64,000 nucleotides of DNA, taken from contig MIBE01000053.1 in assembly GCA_001829415.1 (NCBI GenBank), positions 28,812 to 92,811 of the forward strand, read 5' to 3'. This DNA comes from Spirochaetes bacterium GWF1_51_8. GTDB lineage: Bacteria > Spirochaetota > Brevinematia > Brevinematales > GWF1-51-8. Positions 55,834 through 64,000 of the stretch are shown piece after piece (the first letter of the stretch is position 1; every line of letters begins with the position of its first letter). The position numbers were made by a program, and so were the translations under genes. The notes beneath the pieces are model-generated. The model did no database searches and had not been told where the DNA came from. It saw nothing but the letters and a program-made list of their open reading frames with translations.

Positions 55834-55890
55834 AAAAAAGAAAAGTTAGGCAGAAATGGTATTCACCTGACAGTCGAATCTAAAACATAG

Positions 55891-55912
55891 AGCCCCGCCT
55901 TTCGACGAGGCT
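55891..55912 (-). terminator. Hairpin after the leuC-type gene
   Basis: On the minus strand AGCCTCGTC-GAAA-GGCGGGGCT, nine pairs including two G-T, with a GAAA tetraloop; a weak T-tract follows (TCTATGTTTT). It lies 14 bases past the leuC stop. Confidence 0.6.
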
Positions 55913-55925
55913 TCCTTATTATAAC

Positions 55926-57188
55926 CTATTTCAGTTCATCAGGATGGGCTATATATCCCTTGACAGCGCTTGCGGCGGCGACAGCGGGACTAGTCAAATA
56001 GACCTCGCTGCCGGGATCGCCCATACGCCCGACAAAGTTACGGTTCGAGGTCGCGACCGCGCGCTCGCCCTTAGCGAGGATACCCATATGCCCGCCGAGG
56101 CAAGGCCCGCAGGTCGGGGTGGAGAACACCGCGCCGGCTTCGACCAATATCTCCGCGAGACCGTTCTTGATCGCCTGCATCCAGACCGCCTGTGTCGCGG
56201 GGATGACCAAGAGACGCACATCGGGATGCACCTTCCTGCCCTTGAGCAGGTTCGCGGCGATCTCGATATCCTCGTACTTGCCGTTCGTGCACGCCCCCAC
56301 AAAGACCTGATCGATCTTCACGCCGGACGCCTCGGAGACGTTCTTCGTGTTCTCGGGAAGGTGCGGAAACGAGACCTGCGGCTCTATCTTTGAAACGTCG
56401 TACTCATGCGTCTCGCAGTACTTCGCGTCGGGGTCGGAGTCGTACGCCTTGTACGGGCGTTTCGCGCGGGGCTTGATATAGTCGAGGGTGACATTGTCCA
56501 CCGCGAAGATACCGTTCTTTGCCCCGGCTTCGATCGCCATATTCGCCATCGTCGCGCGGCTGTGGATCGTGAGGCCCTTGAGCGTCTCGCCGGTAAATTC
56601 CATCGTCTTGTATAACGCGCCGTCGACGCCGATCTTGCCTATCGTATAAAGGATCAGGTCCTTGGAACTGACCCATTTACCCAGCTTGCCGTTGTAAATA
56701 AACTTAATCTGCTCGGGTACTTTGAACCAAGTCTTGCCGGTCAGCATGGTAAACGCCAGGTCGGTCGAGCCGACACCGGTCGAGAACGCGCCGAACGCGC
56801 CGTAGGTACAGGTGTGAGAGTCCGCGCCGATGATCACATCGCCGGGCAAAGTGAGGCCCAGTTCGGGAAGCAGGACATGTTCCACGCCCACACGGCCCAT
56901 CTCGAAAAAGTACTTGATCCCGTATTCTTTAGCGAAATCGCGGAGGATTTTCACCTGCTCCGCGCTTTTAATATCTTTGTTGGGGGTAAAATGGTCGGGC
57001 ACGAGCGCGATTCGTTCTGCATCCCAGACCTTTTTCGCGCCTAACTTGCGGATGTTCTGAATCGAGATCGGCGCGGTCACATCGTTACCGAGACAGAAAT
57101 CGACCTTGACGTCGATGATCTCACCGGGTTCCACAAAATCCTTTCCCGCGTGCGCGGCGAGGATTTTTTCCGACATTGTCATGCCCAT
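55926..57188 (-). CDS. leuC: 3-isopropylmalate dehydratase large subunit-type (aconitase family)
   Basis: A [4Fe-4S] dehydratase of the LeuC/homoaconitase type, 420 residues, the size of the single-domain large subunit that needs a separate small (LeuD) swivel subunit. Cluster cysteines are in [15 protein letters not shown] and [13 protein letters not shown]. Other landmarks are [30 protein letters not shown] and [20 protein letters not shown]. The start has two close ATGs; GGAGGACTCTT supports MGMTMSEK at 57188. No leuD or leuB gene is next to it, unusual for leucine operons, so it could serve a homoaconitase-like or another pathway. LeuC is the default call. Confidence 0.85.
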   Translation of the reverse strand: MGMTMSEKILAAHAGKDFVEPGEIIDVKVDFCLGNDVTAPISIQNIRKLGAKKVWDAERIALVPDHFTPNKDIKSAEQVKILRDFAKEYGIKYFFEMGRVGVEHVLLPELGLTLPGDVIIGADSHTCTYGAFGAFSTGVGSTDLAFTMLTGKTWFKVPEQIKFIYNGKLGKWVSSKDLILYTIGKIGVDGALYKTMEFTGETLKGLTIHSRATMANMAIEAGAKNGIFAVDNVTLDYIKPRAKRPYKAYDSDPDAKYCETHEYDVSKIEPQVSFPHLPENTKNVSEASGVKIDQVFVGACTNGKYEDIEIAANLLKGRKVHPDVRLLVIPATQAVWMQAIKNGLAEILVEAGAVFSTPTCGPCLGGHMGILAKGERAVATSNRNFVGRMGDPGSEVYLTSPAVAAASAVKGYIAHPDELK

Positions 57189-57328
57189 AAGAGTCCTCCG
57201 TAAACATGAATGAGGGCGATTCCTTAAACTATTTGTTTACCAACAACAGTTTAGTGAATACTAATAATCCGCCCCATGGGCGCTTCCTTGCCGCCTTAAA
57301 AAGGCGGTTTATTAAAACGGCCGGGGAG

Positions 57329-57357
57329 ATTATAATACGGATAGGGAAAAATGTAAA
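57329..57357 (-). promoter_or_regulatory. Promoter and ~140-base leader of the leuC-type gene
   Basis: On the minus strand TTTACA, 17 bases, TATAAT. The transcript would have about 140 bases of leader, with a hairpin CCGCCTT/AAGGCGG and a longer one closed by TAAACT/AGTTTA. I saw no T-box or leucine-rich leader ORF. Confidence 0.6.
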
Positions 57358-57430
57358 GGAATGCCGGGCAAAACAAAACCCCGCATACTCGGATTTGCCG
57401 GATATACGGGGTAGATTGGGTAAATGTTAT

Positions 57431-59602
57431 TTACGGGTTGACTGTCGAGCTCATATAAATATAAGCGGTTCCCGCCGGGACGATTATATTCGTCGCGGCA
57501 CCGGGGAAGACAACCGAACTCAAACCGGGAACCTCGCCTGAAGCGGCGGTTCCGTTACACATCACGTACCACGTTCCGGCTTTAGTGATCGAGTAGGTTT
57601 GCGCGGACGAATAAAAGTTTACGAGAACGATGAAGTCGCGCGCGCCGGAAACACTGTAATACCTGTATCCGATTGAGCCGTTCGCCCATGACGAGACTAC
57701 CCAGTCGAATCCAGTGGGATTTGTCGCGTTTTGATTGAGCACCGGATTATTCTTGCGGAGCTTGATCAGCTCGGATGCGAAATCGACCAGATCGGCGTTC
57801 GTAACCGCGAGATCCCAGATCATCTTATTATTCGCTTCGTCGGTATTGTTCGCGATATAGTTTCCGTAGTGCAGTCGCATAAACTCGTCACCCATCCAGA
57901 ACATCGGTGTCCCCATCGCTGTCATCATATGCGCATAAGCGAGCTTGATTTTTACTTTTGTAGAAGACCAGCGTCCCGCGAGAGTACCCTCGTCGTGCGA
58001 ACTGGTGTAGTTGATGATATGTGTACCCTTCTTCCAGCCTCCATTATTGCAATGGTATGAAAGGTCTCCAAGATATCCGGGAGCCGAATTGAAGAGAGCC
58101 TCCCAGACACCGTTGCGGAAGCCGTTGCCCCATGACGCGACATAATCGCCGTAGCTCAAGTTAAACGCCTGAATCGAGGAATTATGCGAACCGCTGAATT
58201 CTTCGAAAATATAATACCTATCGCCGTACCCATTGTCAACAAGAGCTTTCACGACCGCAAGTGTTGCGTCGATATCCATATTTTCGGTCGAATCAAGACG
58301 GAAGCCGTCGACATGAAACACATCCATGAAATATTTCATGTTATCGTACATGAGCTTTTTCACTAACGGCCGCCATGTGGCCAGTTTATTTCCCCATGCG
58401 GTCGAGTCGTTATTCGGGTCACCGTCGTTATTGTAATCGAAGTAATAGACATCATCGACTGTCCAAAGATGATTATCGCTGCTTGCGGTGTGATTATAGA
58501 CCACATCGAGGATCACCGCGATTCCGGCGTTATGAAGCTCGTCGACAAGTTGTTTAAATTCGGTGACCTGTGCCCCGGTGTTTGCCGATGCGTATCCCGA
58601 TTCGGGAGCGAAATAGAGAGAGTTATTGTAGCCCCAGCTATACCCGGCATCGGGGAATTCCGAGATCGGCATCAATTCCACCGCATTGATCCCGAGATTG
58701 GTCAGGTAGGTAAGTTTTTCGAGGATACCCAGATACTTACCCTTGTTACCCGCCGTCACTCCGCTCGATGCGTCGGAAGTGAAGTCCTTGACATGCATCT
58801 CATAAATCACAAGTTCGGTGCGGGTGGGGCGGACATACCCGGAATCCGTCCATGCATAGTTTGTAGCGATGATCAGGCTGTTCCCCGATGAGTACATGTT
58901 TGCTTTCGCGTAGGGGTCGCATGTCCATGTGCTTGCACCGAGGATGAATTTGTACTGTTTCCCGTTAGGACTGGCGATATTAGTCTTCAGCCACCAGTAC
59001 TTACCATCGGGGGTGAGATACATGTTCTTCGCACCGTCCCCCCAATCAGGAACAGTAAAATCACCGGCTACCTTGGCGGAAGTAAAATTCGGGGCGAATA
59101 TAGAGAAATAGACCGTCGTGCCGTCGGTGTCGATATTCGCGCCGAGCATGTTGGTCACTTTAGCCATACTATCGGGATTGGAAAGCTTTGTCACCAAAGA
59201 TGAGTCCCAGAGCTGGCGGTTATAAGAGATGGCGAATTTCTCAATCGCCGCCGTGCCGACCGGAAGCGTTCTATCGGCGGGAAAGCCGTAGAGAGCCTTT
59301 TCGTAGCTCGTGCCGCTCCTGAACTGGAGACCGTATGTGGAACTCTGCGCGGCGATCGTCTTAAAGATCAAAAACGTATACCCCCCGATATTGGTCGTTC
59401 CGGAATTAGTGACCTGCGATCCGGCGGCTCCCGTTTTCCAGAACCACATATTCGGCGACGCCATATTATAACCGTTCAAAAAATAGATTGTGACCGGGAC
59501 AGTCGGGATGGCGTTCGTGGTGCCCGGATCGACAGGTACGGGCCCGCCGCACGCAGATAGCACGACGGAAAATATGATTCCGAGAATCGACAATTGCTTC
59601 AT
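57431..59602 (-). CDS. Extracellular alpha-amylase/pullulanase-type lipoprotein (GH13)
   Basis: A 723-residue surface alpha-glucan hydrolase. Starting at the ATG 59602 (GGAGG before it), it has a lipobox (VVLSAC). The first 150 residues resemble a pullulanase-type starch-binding domain (VTIYFLNGYN, MWFWKTGAAG). A CBM48-like unit follows (TVYFSIFAPNFTSAKVAGDF, YWWLKTN, YKFILG). The catalytic barrel has all four GH13 regions: DVVYNH, GFRLDSTEN with the nucleophile Asp, IFEEFSG with the acid Glu, and SSHDEG. A C-terminal beta domain ends the protein. Size and order suggest pullulanase or branching-debranching specificity. The ORF-track start 59653 lies in the leader and is rejected. It matches the alpha-glucan binding proteins at 27.8-28.8 kb. 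Confidence 0.92.
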   Translation of the reverse strand: MKQLSILGIIFSVVLSACGGPVPVDPGTTNAIPTVPVTIYFLNGYNMASPNMWFWKTGAAGSQVTNSGTTNIGGYTFLIFKTIAAQSSTYGLQFRSGTSYEKALYGFPADRTLPVGTAAIEKFAISYNRQLWDSSLVTKLSNPDSMAKVTNMLGANIDTDGTTVYFSIFAPNFTSAKVAGDFTVPDWGDGAKNMYLTPDGKYWWLKTNIASPNGKQYKFILGASTWTCDPYAKANMYSSGNSLIIATNYAWTDSGYVRPTRTELVIYEMHVKDFTSDASSGVTAGNKGKYLGILEKLTYLTNLGINAVELMPISEFPDAGYSWGYNNSLYFAPESGYASANTGAQVTEFKQLVDELHNAGIAVILDVVYNHTASSDNHLWTVDDVYYFDYNNDGDPNNDSTAWGNKLATWRPLVKKLMYDNMKYFMDVFHVDGFRLDSTENMDIDATLAVVKALVDNGYGDRYYIFEEFSGSHNSSIQAFNLSYGDYVASWGNGFRNGVWEALFNSAPGYLGDLSYHCNNGGWKKGTHIINYTSSHDEGTLAGRWSSTKVKIKLAYAHMMTAMGTPMFWMGDEFMRLHYGNYIANNTDEANNKMIWDLAVTNADLVDFASELIKLRKNNPVLNQNATNPTGFDWVVSSWANGSIGYRYYSVSGARDFIVLVNFYSSAQTYSITKAGTWYVMCNGTAASGEVPGLSSVVFPGAATNIIVPAGTAYIYMSSTVNP

Positions 59603-59663
59603 AAAAAAACCTCCGGAAAAATTTTGAGGAAGAGCGGATAAGATGAGATACAACCCTATATAT

Positions 59664-59691
59664 ACTATAACTCAAAAATCCGAAAAGTCAA
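59664..59691 (-). promoter_or_regulatory. Promoter of the amylase gene
   Basis: On the minus strand TTGACT, 16 bases, TATAGT, about 60 bases before the start codon at 59602. The LacI-type palindrome of 22017 is not present here. Confidence 0.65.
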
Positions 59692-59898
59692 GGTGAAAAA
59701 CGGACTAATTCCGCTTCTAAGAAGTATTTACTGCGGGATTCGAAAAGTATTCATGTAGATATTTCCAATTCCTGACGAGTGATAGGTTCCATCAGTTTAA
59801 TGCGGGGTTGTCCGGCCTGTTTCAAGCAGACACGGAAAACTCCAGCGAGGGGTTTATGTCCCGGAAGCATGCGGCAGGATGCGGCCTCACTCGCCGTC

Positions 59899-60621
59899 TC
59901 AGACGGCAAGAGACTGGCGGCCCAATTCCGCTGGCACGGCGCGTGTCATCCGGCAGTAATGAACGATGTCTTCCATACTGATATACGGCTTCGGGGCGAA
60001 AAACTCGAACAAGCCGTTCACATGATAATAGTCCTGCTGGGTGTCCACTGTCACACGGGCGTTCGGCTCGTAGTAAATTCCGGTCGATACCGGTTCGAGC
60101 ACCTTAAAGAACTGACGGTTCTTGTACAGATAGGGCGTGACATGTTCGAGATCGTAGATCTGCGAGGCCGAACGGTATGCCATAGCGAGCGAGTCTGCGG
60201 AAATCACCTCGACCCCCGTCCCGAGCGGTATCCCGAGGTAATGGGTCAGGTCGGCCTCCGCGTCGAGGTGCATTTCCACGGCCTTGTCGAGGAAATCGGG
60301 GTCTGTTAACGGGTTATCGCCGGTAACACGGACGACAAAGTCCGAATCGTACTTTTTCGCCGCCTTATGAAAACGGTCGAGGACATTATCCTTGCTTCCC
60401 GCGAAGTATTTGACGAAATCGTAATCGGCGAGGATGCTCCTGAGCGGGGAAAGCGATTCTTCGGTCGTCGCGATAATGATGTGCCGGATGTATTCCGAAA
60501 GTGTCAGCCGTTCGATGATATGCGCCACTAACGGTTTCCCGAGGATCGGCAGAGCGGCCTTTCCGGGAAGCCTCGACGAATCCATGCGTACCTGTAGTAC
60601 CGCGTCTATGGCGTATTTCAT
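59899..60621 (-). CDS. SpsF-like cytidylyltransferase
   Basis: A 240-residue NTP-transferase of the CMP-KDO synthetase-like type, the SpsF/NeuA-related group that activates sugars for surface polysaccharides. The nucleotide-binding opening is VLQVRMDSSRLPGKAALPIL, followed by IIIATTEES, DNVLDRFHKAAKKYDSDFVV and VTGDNPLTDPDF, where the Asp binds metal. The product sugar is not readable. It follows the glycosyltransferase-like gene by 13 bases on the same strand, which supports a shared role in envelope glycan synthesis. The stop sits in a small palindrome (GCCGTCT/AGACGGC). Confidence 0.85.
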   Translation of the reverse strand: MKYAIDAVLQVRMDSSRLPGKAALPILGKPLVAHIIERLTLSEYIRHIIIATTEESLSPLRSILADYDFVKYFAGSKDNVLDRFHKAAKKYDSDFVVRVTGDNPLTDPDFLDKAVEMHLDAEADLTHYLGIPLGTGVEVISADSLAMAYRSASQIYDLEHVTPYLYKNRQFFKVLEPVSTGIYYEPNARVTVDTQQDYYHVNGLFEFFAPKPYISMEDIVHYCRMTRAVPAELGRQSLAV

Positions 60622-60634
60622 AAATCCTCCTTGC

Positions 60635-61597
60635 CTAATCCAGGTCTCTGTTCACTGTGCGGAACACCGTCATATCGTCCACCGCGACCTGCTTATTCGA
60701 GGCCGTGTTCGCGCGGACTTCGCGGATCGCCTTCATCAGTTGACCGATCTTGCCGAAACGGAAAGTAAAAATCCATTTGAGGATGATAAAAAAGATCGTC
60801 CTGCCTCTTCCGCGTGTGATACTTTTATCTGAGAACTGGGAATAGTTGAAACGGATATAGTCCGCGTCGTTCGAATCGAATTGGATATCGGGCTTGGGCG
60901 CGCCGAGGAGCCGCACCTTGAAATCCGTCACCTGCAGGATCAGATAGCTCTGCCGCCAGATCGAGAGGCCCAATTCCGCGAGACAGAAACGGGGATCGCG
61001 GTAGTCCGAAAGTTCCATTGCTGTGGAGAGGAACATGTCGCGGTTAATGATGAAGCACGGGTATTTCGGGTAGAACGACGAAAGCGCAGTGCCCTTTTTA
61101 TCGATAGAGATTGTGTCGAGGAAACCGTTCTTCAGCGACGCCTTCACTATATTCGGTACCGGTTCCTCGTACTGGTTGAGTATCTCCGGTATCAGAAGAC
61201 CCGTACTGTTCTGCGAGAAGTAGGTTTGAAGGATTTCCATATCGATCGATTTGATTTTGAAGTCTTCGTCGATCATTAGGACGAAACGGGAAAGACTCTC
61301 GCGTATTCCGAGGGTGATGACTTGAGAAAGGTCGAGTTTTTCCTTAGGTAGGAGAATCCTGAGCGCGGGAAAGCTCGCGAGAAGCCTGTCGTACTTATAG
61401 CCCTCTTTATCGACATTGATCAGCAGGACTTCCGTTTTGAAAACCGTCTGGGTGGTAAAGTTATAGATGGAATTGATCGTATCGACCGGATCGGACAGCT
61501 TATTGATCACGAGGCACACCGTCAGGTCGATAGCGAGCTTCTTACCGTCTTTCCGCGTGGTAAAGTTTGATAATTCCGTGTAGTCGGGAAGTACCAT
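60635..61597 (-). CDS. Glycosyltransferase family 2-like protein
   Basis: A 320-residue protein with a GT-A-like fold: strand LTVCLVINKLSDPVDTINSI, then VLLINVDKEGYKYDRLLASF, and an acidic metal motif in FVLMIDEDFKIKS around residue 115. Later parts (YPCFIINRDMFLSTAMELSD, FCLAELGLSIWRQSYLI) fit the acceptor half. No membrane helices are clear except a basic amphipathic tail near residue 270 (IFFIILKWIFTFRFGK) that may touch the membrane. It lies between plsY and the SpsF-like gene. Family is probable rather than certain, because the motifs are diverged. Confidence 0.65.
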   Translation of the reverse strand: MVLPDYTELSNFTTRKDGKKLAIDLTVCLVINKLSDPVDTINSIYNFTTQTVFKTEVLLINVDKEGYKYDRLLASFPALRILLPKEKLDLSQVITLGIRESLSRFVLMIDEDFKIKSIDMEILQTYFSQNSTGLLIPEILNQYEEPVPNIVKASLKNGFLDTISIDKKGTALSSFYPKYPCFIINRDMFLSTAMELSDYRDPRFCLAELGLSIWRQSYLILQVTDFKVRLLGAPKPDIQFDSNDADYIRFNYSQFSDKSITRGRGRTIFFIILKWIFTFRFGKIGQLMKAIREVRANTASNKQVAVDDMTVFRTVNRDLD

Positions 61598-61672
61598 GCA
61601 AGTCTCCCTTTTCTTTCTCTTTATTCCTATCGGAATAAACAGAAAAATGACGAGACCGGCGGGCGGGAAAAG

Positions 61673-62308
61673 TTATTCTTTTTTTTCTTCCGTTTTTTCG
61701 GCAGACTTATCGCCGTCTTTCTTTCCGCTGATCAGTTTCGCGATATTGCTCCGGTGCATGACAATGATGAGGAGCGCCGCCGCGATTGTAACTACCATGA
61801 CGACAGTCCGGTGCGGTTCAAGGATGACGATAGTGATGGGTAGCGCGATTGCCGCGACTATCGAGCCGATTGCGACCACCTTCGTGATGAGATAAAGCAG
61901 GAGGAACACGCCAATCGCGATCGCGCATGGTATCGGGGCGATTACGAGGAATACCCCGGCCGCCGTGGCGACACCCTTACCCCCCTTGAACTTGACATAA
62001 ACCGGGAAGAGATGCCCGAGGATCGACGCCATCCCCACGATCATCATGCTGAGATCGAGGTCGGCGGCCACAGTTCCGATCAGGCGGACTATCAGCACCG
62101 GGATCGCACCCTTGAGACAGTCGAGGATGAAGATCGGGACGAATCCGCCCCAAAATCCGAACTGACGTCCGACATTGGTCGCGCCGATATTCCCGGAGCC
62201 GACCTTGCGGATATCCACGCCGCGCATCTTCGAGTAGATAAGGCCGAACGGGATCGAGCCGAAAAGGTATGCCGCTGCTGTGACGGCGATCAGGATTTCT
62301 ATGGACAT
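61673..62308 (-). CDS. plsY: Glycerol-3-phosphate acyltransferase PlsY
   Basis: Makes lysophosphatidate from acyl-phosphate and glycerol-3-phosphate, the first membrane-lipid step. The 211-residue protein has five hydrophobic segments and all three PlsY motifs: FGSIPFGLIYSKM with GVDIRKVGSGNIGATNVGR, then ILGHLFPVYVKFKGGKGVATA, and a third near FLLLYLITKVVAIGS. The C-terminal tail is Lys/Glu-rich. GAGGAA at the end of the upstream gene is its ribosome site, so its translation depends on that gene. It is three bases after the AAA gene's stop. Confidence 0.95.
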   Translation of the reverse strand: MSIEILIAVTAAAYLFGSIPFGLIYSKMRGVDIRKVGSGNIGATNVGRQFGFWGGFVPIFILDCLKGAIPVLIVRLIGTVAADLDLSMMIVGMASILGHLFPVYVKFKGGKGVATAAGVFLVIAPIPCAIAIGVFLLLYLITKVVAIGSIVAAIALPITIVILEPHRTVVMVVTIAAALLIIVMHRSNIAKLISGKKDGDKSAEKTEEKKE

Positions 62309-62311
62309 AGG

Positions 62312-64000
62312 TTATTCCTCCGATTGAATAATTGCTTCGGCTCGTCTGGCTACTTCGTAGATTGCATCGAGCTTTTCAGTAACCTCGGGGTCGATTTCTT
62401 CAGGTTTGGCATATTGAAGTAGTAAATAATATTTTGATTTATTCATAATTGACGAACTTTGATTAGTTTGTAACAGGTAGGTCTCGAAAATTTTATCTAA
62501 GAAATCATCTGTCATTTTTGTATCATTCCACCAAGAATCTGTAGGATTTTCCAATGCAACTGGTGGTATTCTTTTATTGATGATTTCGTTCAAGAGAGGT
62601 ATGTTTTGTTGGAAGAACAAACCTGAAAAATTTAAATTTTCTAGATACCTAGTTAAAGTATAAGGAATGGGAATATAGTTTTCAATTTCCCGTCTGTTCC
62701 ACGACAATGTAATAAAATCAGAAATATCTGTCGGGGGTAATTGTTTTGTTTTATCAGTAAGTAAAACTCCTAACAAATCATTTTGTGCATTTTTCATCGC
62801 TGAAAAATGCTTTAGTGCTTCATTAATCTGATCATTGTGTAAAAAATACACAAAAGGTTTATTTAAATAGGGTAGTGACTCAGTTTTTTTCAATTTTGCA
62901 AATTCACGTAAAATTTTCAGATCAGTATCACCTTCCAAATAAAGAATCCATCTATTTTGATTTGCTAGAAAATATTGCTCCATTCCATACTTTGATAAAG
63001 ATGAAATCAAATGTTTTTTATTTCCTTCGTTTAGTAACAGCTGTTTATTAATTAAAAAAGTATAAATCAAATCATTTGAAAACGCTTCATTAATAATTAC
63101 CTCAGAATGAGATGCAATAATTATTTGAAAGTTTGATTTTTTTATTTCATGGGTTAATCTATTATAGATTTCTCTTTGTCTTAAGACTTCCAAATGTGCA
63201 TCGGGTTCATCTATTAGAAGAATAGTACTGTCGTGTGTGTAAATATAAGAGAAAATCAATAAAACTTGAAGAAGTCCACGACCAGAGTTTAAAATATTTA
63301 GTTCTTTTTTATTTTCTTTATATGTTAAATCAATTTGTCCGTTAATAGAATTATATGTAGGTGCTTGTAATTCAATTAAAAATAAATCTTCCATCAATTC
63401 TTTTAACTTTTGCCATTTATCATTTTTATGTGTATCAGAATCGCTGTATAAATTCCAGCATAGGTTTCTTAGTACTTGCGCGGTCTGTCCCTCCCCAATT
63501 CTTGCATTTATAGATCCCATTTCAAGTTTATCTTCGGTGGAGGAAAGACCCGACATGGGGGGTAAATACCCGACTTTTTCATTTATGATAGATAAATGTT
63601 GATAAAGCTTTTTTCCAGTAAGAGTATCATCATCACTTAAAATTCGGCAATAAATTGATTCCTGATTACCATAGATAAATTCAAATCCAATAGTCCATTT
63701 TTGATTATTTGTTTCTCCATCAGCAATAATTTCAATATTTATATTCTCAGTTTTTCCTTTATCAATTCCTTTTCTAACATTATATGATTTCCAAAGCTGT
63801 ATCGCATGGCTGTTAGGAATTGCTAAGATATTTTTCCTGTTTATGGTTAATCCGGTTGTTCTTTTTGAATTTGGTTTTGTAGCCAAGTGACTCTTCCATG
63901 AATTAAGTCCCAGTTCCCATAAATAAATCGCCTGTAACGCCGTGGTTTTGCCGTAATTATTCGGACCGACGAAAACAACGACAGAATCAAGGTCGAACTC
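62312..64000 (-). CDS. OLD-like AAA ATPase with TOPRIM-type domain (5' end outside window)
   Basis: Putative ATP-dependent nuclease of the OLD family, often linked to phage defence. The frame is open to base 64000; the ORF-track start at 63886 omits the P-loop, read as VFVGPNNYGKTTALQ from about 63960. The ABC-type signature region contains LNSGRGLLQVLLIF, Walker B is ILLIDEPDAHLEVLRQ, and an H-loop IIIASHSEVII follows. A TOPRIM-like start ILYLEGDTDLKIL lies after it, and FITLSWNRREIENYI resembles the region found in this family. No helicase partner (as in Gabija) lies downstream; plsY does. The core is very AT-rich while both ends are not. Confidence 0.8.
   Translation of the reverse strand, partial: EFDLDSVVVFVGPNNYGKTTALQAIYLWELGLNSWKSHLATKPNSKRTTGLTINRKNILAIPNSHAIQLWKSYNVRKGIDKGKTENINIEIIADGETNNQKWTIGFEFIYGNQESIYCRILSDDDTLTGKKLYQHLSIINEKVGYLPPMSGLSSTEDKLEMGSINARIGEGQTAQVLRNLCWNLYSDSDTHKNDKWQKLKELMEDLFLIELQAPTYNSINGQIDLTYKENKKELNILNSGRGLLQVLLIFSYIYTHDSTILLIDEPDAHLEVLRQREIYNRLTHEIKKSNFQIIIASHSEVIINEAFSNDLIYTFLINKQLLLNEGNKKHLISSLSKYGMEQYFLANQNRWILYLEGDTDLKILREFAKLKKTESLPYLNKPFVYFLHNDQINEALKHFSAMKNAQNDLLGVLLTDKTKQLPPTDISDFITLSWNRREIENYIPIPYTLTRYLENLNFSGLFFQQNIPLLNEIINKRIPPVALENPTDSWWNDTKMTDDFLDKIFETYLLQTNQSSSIMNKSKYYLLLQYAKPEEIDPEVTEKLDAIYEVARRAEAIIQSEE

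Noticed and set aside
57189-57340. T-box or leucine attenuator upstream of leuC
   Set aside because: The leader has hairpins but no T-box consensus, no specifier-like pattern and no leucine-rich ORF.
62312-64000. Gabija (GajA) system
   Set aside because: The ATPase-TOPRIM layout is similar, but no GajB helicase follows; the next gene is plsY. The upstream side is outside the window, so this is not settled.

Overview
The window reads as a chromosome segment of a spirochaete, probably a deep-branching free-living or environmental one. The evidence is two FlaB-type periplasmic flagellins, a complete bacterial A/V-type ATPase operon in place of F-type genes, many lipoproteins and outer-membrane proteins with aromatic C-termini, and PorV-like and FlgD-Ig-like secreted proteins. 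The assignment rests on gene content only. Most genes are moderately GC-rich. The outer-membrane cluster (22.2-27.8 kb) and ankyrin gene (12.6-13.5 kb) are lower, and two islands (53.9-55.9 kb and about 62.4-63.9 kb) are strikingly AT-rich and look acquired.

Layout. 0-5.3 kb: the 3' part of topA, a secreted SH3/propeller-like protein, and a minus-strand operon (FtsB-like protein, aroK, a sensor-like membrane protein, a FlgD-Ig-like secreted protein). 5.4-8.9 kb: a lipoprotein with a consensus promoter, a probable gene remnant, and an rsgA-like GTPase plus SAM methyltransferase operon behind a long leader with small ORFs and competing hairpins. 9-13.5 kb: a DUF58 operon, a large beta-propeller-like protein, a lone HicB and an ankyrin protein. 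13.6-19.4 kb: dispersed intergenic repeats, ileS-lspA, and a clostripain-family lipoprotein. 19.6-21.7 kb: two flaB genes. 22.2-30.2 kb: an apparent glycan (starch/maltodextrin) capture operon of seven genes behind a promoter that carries a perfect LacI-type palindrome in its spacer.

30.2-35 kb: recG, an unknown conserved-looking protein, a TrmJ-like methyltransferase and a single-domain response regulator. 35.1-44.5 kb: the V-ATPase operon in the order K-F-E-A-x-B-D-usp-G/H-C-I, where x resembles the HEPN-type nucleotidyltransferase substrate-binding family. 44.5-51.6 kb: two envelope proteins, tRNA-Gly, pyk and yajC-secD-secF. 51.6-53.9 kb: tRNA-Lys and tRNA-Asn, a BatA-like membrane protein and YjbQ. 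53.9-55.9 kb: an AT-rich island with a small ORF and a TPR membrane protein. 55.9-64 kb: leuC-type dehydratase, an extracellular GH13 amylase lipoprotein, a SpsF-like cytidylyltransferase, a GT2-like glycosyltransferase, plsY, and an OLD-like AAA/TOPRIM ATPase cut by the window end.

The best candidates for something undescribed are (a) the rsgA-like leader with repeated ATG-initiated mini-ORFs and mutually exclusive hairpins, (b) the spirochaetal glycan-capture operon without TonB receptor or permease, linked by function to the amylase at 57.4 kb, and (c) the HEPN-like and Usp genes embedded in the V-ATPase operon. Promoter calls are by eye against sigma70 or sigma28 consensus. No alignments or searches were run.
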